NCBI GenBank assembly: GCA_964542165.1
Contig: CAZITQ010000001.1
Location: 62,001 to 126,000, forward strand
Source of the DNA: CAYTBN01 sp964542165
GTDB taxonomy: Bacteria > Myxococcota_A > UBA796 > UBA9615 > CAYRNR01
DNA length: 64,000 nucleotides
Reading direction: 5' to 3'
The position numbers and the translations under genes were made by a program. Shown piece by piece: positions 62,402-64,000 of the stretch. The notes below the pieces were generated by a model. That model searched no databases. It was not told the DNA's origin and saw nothing but the letters and a program-made list of their open reading frames with translations. Numbering within the stretch: position 1 is the stretch's first letter; every line of letters starts with the position of its first letter.

Positions 62402-64000
62402 TCACTCGTGGGCTACCCGCATCACCTCTTCGAAGGTGGTCGCGCCCCGAGCCAGCTTCTTGATGGCGTATTCCCACAGGGTCATCATGCCCTCGGCCAG
62501 GGCCTCGCGCTTGACGTCCACCGACGACGCTCGGGTCTCGATCAGCTCGCGGATCCGCTGATTCACCGGCATCACCTCGAAGATCCCGGTCCGCCCCCGG
62601 TAGCCCGTGCCGCGGCAGAGGGGACAGCCGGCGCCGTAGCGCACCTTGAGACGGCGGCCCTCTACACCGGGGATGTGCAGCGCCTGGGCCTCCTCCTGGG
62701 TCAGCAGCGTGTCGATGACGCAGTCCGGGCAGATCTTGCGCACCAGCCGCTGGGCCACCACCCCCAGCATCACGCTGGAGAGCAGGAAGGGCTCGATGTC
62801 CAGGTCGAGCATCCGGGTGATCGAGGTGGCCGAGTCGTTGGTGTGCAGGGTGGACAGGACCATGTGCCCGGTGAGAGCCGCCTGCACGGCGTATTCGGCG
62901 GTCTCCTTGTCGCGGATCTCCCCCACCATCACGATGTCCGGGTCCTGGCGGAGGATCGTGCGCAAGGCGTTGGCGAAGTTGAAGCCGATCTTGGACTGCA
63001 CCGCCATCTGGTTGAAGTCCTCGATCACCATCTCGATCGGGTCTTCGATGCTGACGATGTTCACGTGGGGGCTGTTGAGGAACTGCAGCGACGAATAGAG
63101 CGTGGTGGTCTTGCCGCTGCCGGTGGGGCCGGTGACGAGGATCAGCCCGTTGGTGCGGCTGAGGAAGTCCTCGTAGAGCCGTTGTTCGCGGGGAAAGAAG
63201 CCCAGGGACGAGACGTCCTGGAGCAGGACCGTCGGGTCGAAGATCCGGGTCACGACCTTCTCGCCGAAGGCCGTGGGCACCGTGGAAACCCGCAGCTCGA
63301 TCTCGGCCTCGTTGAAGGTGGTCTTGATCCGGCCGTCCTGGGGGCGGCGCTTCTCGGCGATGTCCATCCGCGCGAGCGTCTTGATCCGGCTCACCACCGC
63401 CGCGTGGACCTTCTTGGGCAGCACGTGAATCCGGTGCAGCACCCCGTCGATGCGCAGTCGGATCGCCGAGTACTCGCGCTTGGGTTCGATGTGGATGTCG
63501 CTGGCACGCTGATCGAAGGCGTAGTGGAAGAGGTACCAGACCGCCTGGACCACCGGCTGGTCCGAGCCGTCGATCTCCTCCATCTGCTTGACGCGGGTCA
63601 GCTGCTCCAGGTTGCCCAGGTCGACCAGCTCGCCCTGGAACATCTCGGCGGCGTGGTCCACCGATTTCTTGAAGCCGTGGTACTCGATGATGGTCTTGAG
63701 CAGCAGCGACTTCGGGGCCACGCAGACCCTCACCGGCATCCCGGTGAACCGCTCCAGGCTGTCCACCAGATCCCGGTCGAAGGGGTTGGCCACCGCGATG
63801 GTCAGCTCCCCCGGCTCCTTGCCCAGGGGGATCACCAGGTGGCGCTCCGCGAAGGCGCCATGGAAGGTCTCGGTGACCAGCTTGTAGTCCAGGGTCAACG
63901 GGTCGGGGAGCACGAACTCCAGGCCCAGCTCCTGGGCCACCATCCGGGTGACCAGCTCCTCGGAGAGCACCTCGGCGTCGGTGCCGGGGATCACGAAGCG
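62402..64000 (-). CDS. Type IV pilus/type II secretion ATPase (PilB/GspE), 5' end outside the window
   Basis: The frame is open to base 64000, with codons for Arg-Phe before an in-frame GTG at 63994, so the true start lies upstream. About 532 residues are visible. N-terminal T2SSE_N-type region (EELVTRMVAQELGLEFVLPD), then the secretion ATPase core: Walker A GPTGSGKTTT, Asp box IEDPIE, Walker B IVMVGEIRD, and His box LTGHMVLSTLHTND. A tetracysteine zinc site is present (CPDC, then CPLCRGTGYRGR). It energises pilus assembly or protein secretion at the inner membrane. GspE and PilB cannot be told apart here; partner genes are off the edge. Confidence 0.93.
   Translation of the reverse strand, partial: RFVIPGTDAEVLSEELVTRMVAQELGLEFVLPDPLTLDYKLVTETFHGAFAERHLVIPLGKEPGELTIAVANPFDRDLVDSLERFTGMPVRVCVAPKSLLLKTIIEYHGFKKSVDHAAEMFQGELVDLGNLEQLTRVKQMEEIDGSDQPVVQAVWYLFHYAFDQRASDIHIEPKREYSAIRLRIDGVLHRIHVLPKKVHAAVVSRIKTLARMDIAEKRRPQDGRIKTTFNEAEIELRVSTVPTAFGEKVVTRIFDPTVLLQDVSSLGFFPREQRLYEDFLSRTNGLILVTGPTGSGKTTTLYSSLQFLNSPHVNIVSIEDPIEMVIEDFNQMAVQSKIGFNFANALRTILRQDPDIVMVGEIRDKETAEYAVQAALTGHMVLSTLHTNDSATSITRMLDLDIEPFLLSSVMLGVVAQRLVRKICPDCVIDTLLTQEEAQALHIPGVEGRRLKVRYGAGCPLCRGTGYRGRTGIFEVMPVNQRIRELIETRASSVDVKREALAEGMMTLWEYAIKKLARGATTFEEVMRVAHE

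Overview
The window is GC-rich bacterial chromosome, densely packed, with many GTG starts and frequent 4-nt start/stop overlaps. Several traits point to Myxococcota or a close deltaproteobacterial relative. Two secreted proteins end in MYXO-CTERM-like tails (peptidase 32913-34013, BNR protein 42049-44676). There is an FHA/sigma-54 activator, a Hanks-type kinase, many stand-alone response regulators, and lipoproteins with Asp-rich linkers. No rRNA, tRNA, CRISPR array, transposase or phage gene was seen, so this reads as core chromosome with a few accessory genes. The assignment rests on gene content only.

Layout. 1-9.7 kb: end of a PEGA-like protein, FHA/sigma-54 regulator, tandem glycan-binding-like secreted protein, DUF4126 protein, LMW phosphatase, DUF4124-like protein, Ser/Thr kinase, MutS2 divergent from a TtcA-like tRNA thiolase. 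9.7-18.4 kb: RluD operon with a J-domain/HTH fusion and a MinD-like ATPase, SelA coupled to a small Cys-pair protein, a membrane histidine kinase, a MarR regulator. 18.4-27.5 kb: surface-glycan genes (two GT2 enzymes, initiating sugar transferase, two DegT aminotransferases, Gfo/Idh dehydrogenase, SDR epimerase) and a 703-residue two-domain dehydrogenase-like fusion. 27.6-35.2 kb: GYF/SH3 membrane protein, SpoIID protein, IPT lipoprotein, radical-SAM/SPASM protein, M28 peptidase, sulfotransferase.

35.2-44.7 kb is the accessory part, all on the minus strand: a BNR-repeat surface protein, a membrane protein with an internal duplication, two lipoproteins, a secreted protein built from five 17-residue repeats, and a 1241-residue TIR-NACHT protein with a C-terminal two-TM hairpin placed between two CxxC knuckles. 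The TIR-NACHT protein is the best candidate here for an undescribed (possibly defence or cell-death) system.

44.7-52.2 kb is a redox module: ArsR regulator, DsrM-like cytochrome b, DsrK-like Fe-S protein, three single-domain response regulators and a Cys-containing PAS-PAS kinase in one co-directional run. It diverges from an Rrf2/IscR-like regulator and a UbiA prenyltransferase across an unusually AT-rich promoter region. I infer a respiratory or quinone-linked electron-transfer complex with its own phosphorelay.

52.2-64 kb: WecB epimerase coupled to a PilZ protein, an ExbB-ExbD-ExbD-TonB energy-transduction operon, an XPB-type helicase with its helicase-associated/WYL partner, a lipoprotein, a membrane gluzincin peptidase and a PilB/GspE ATPase that runs off the right edge.
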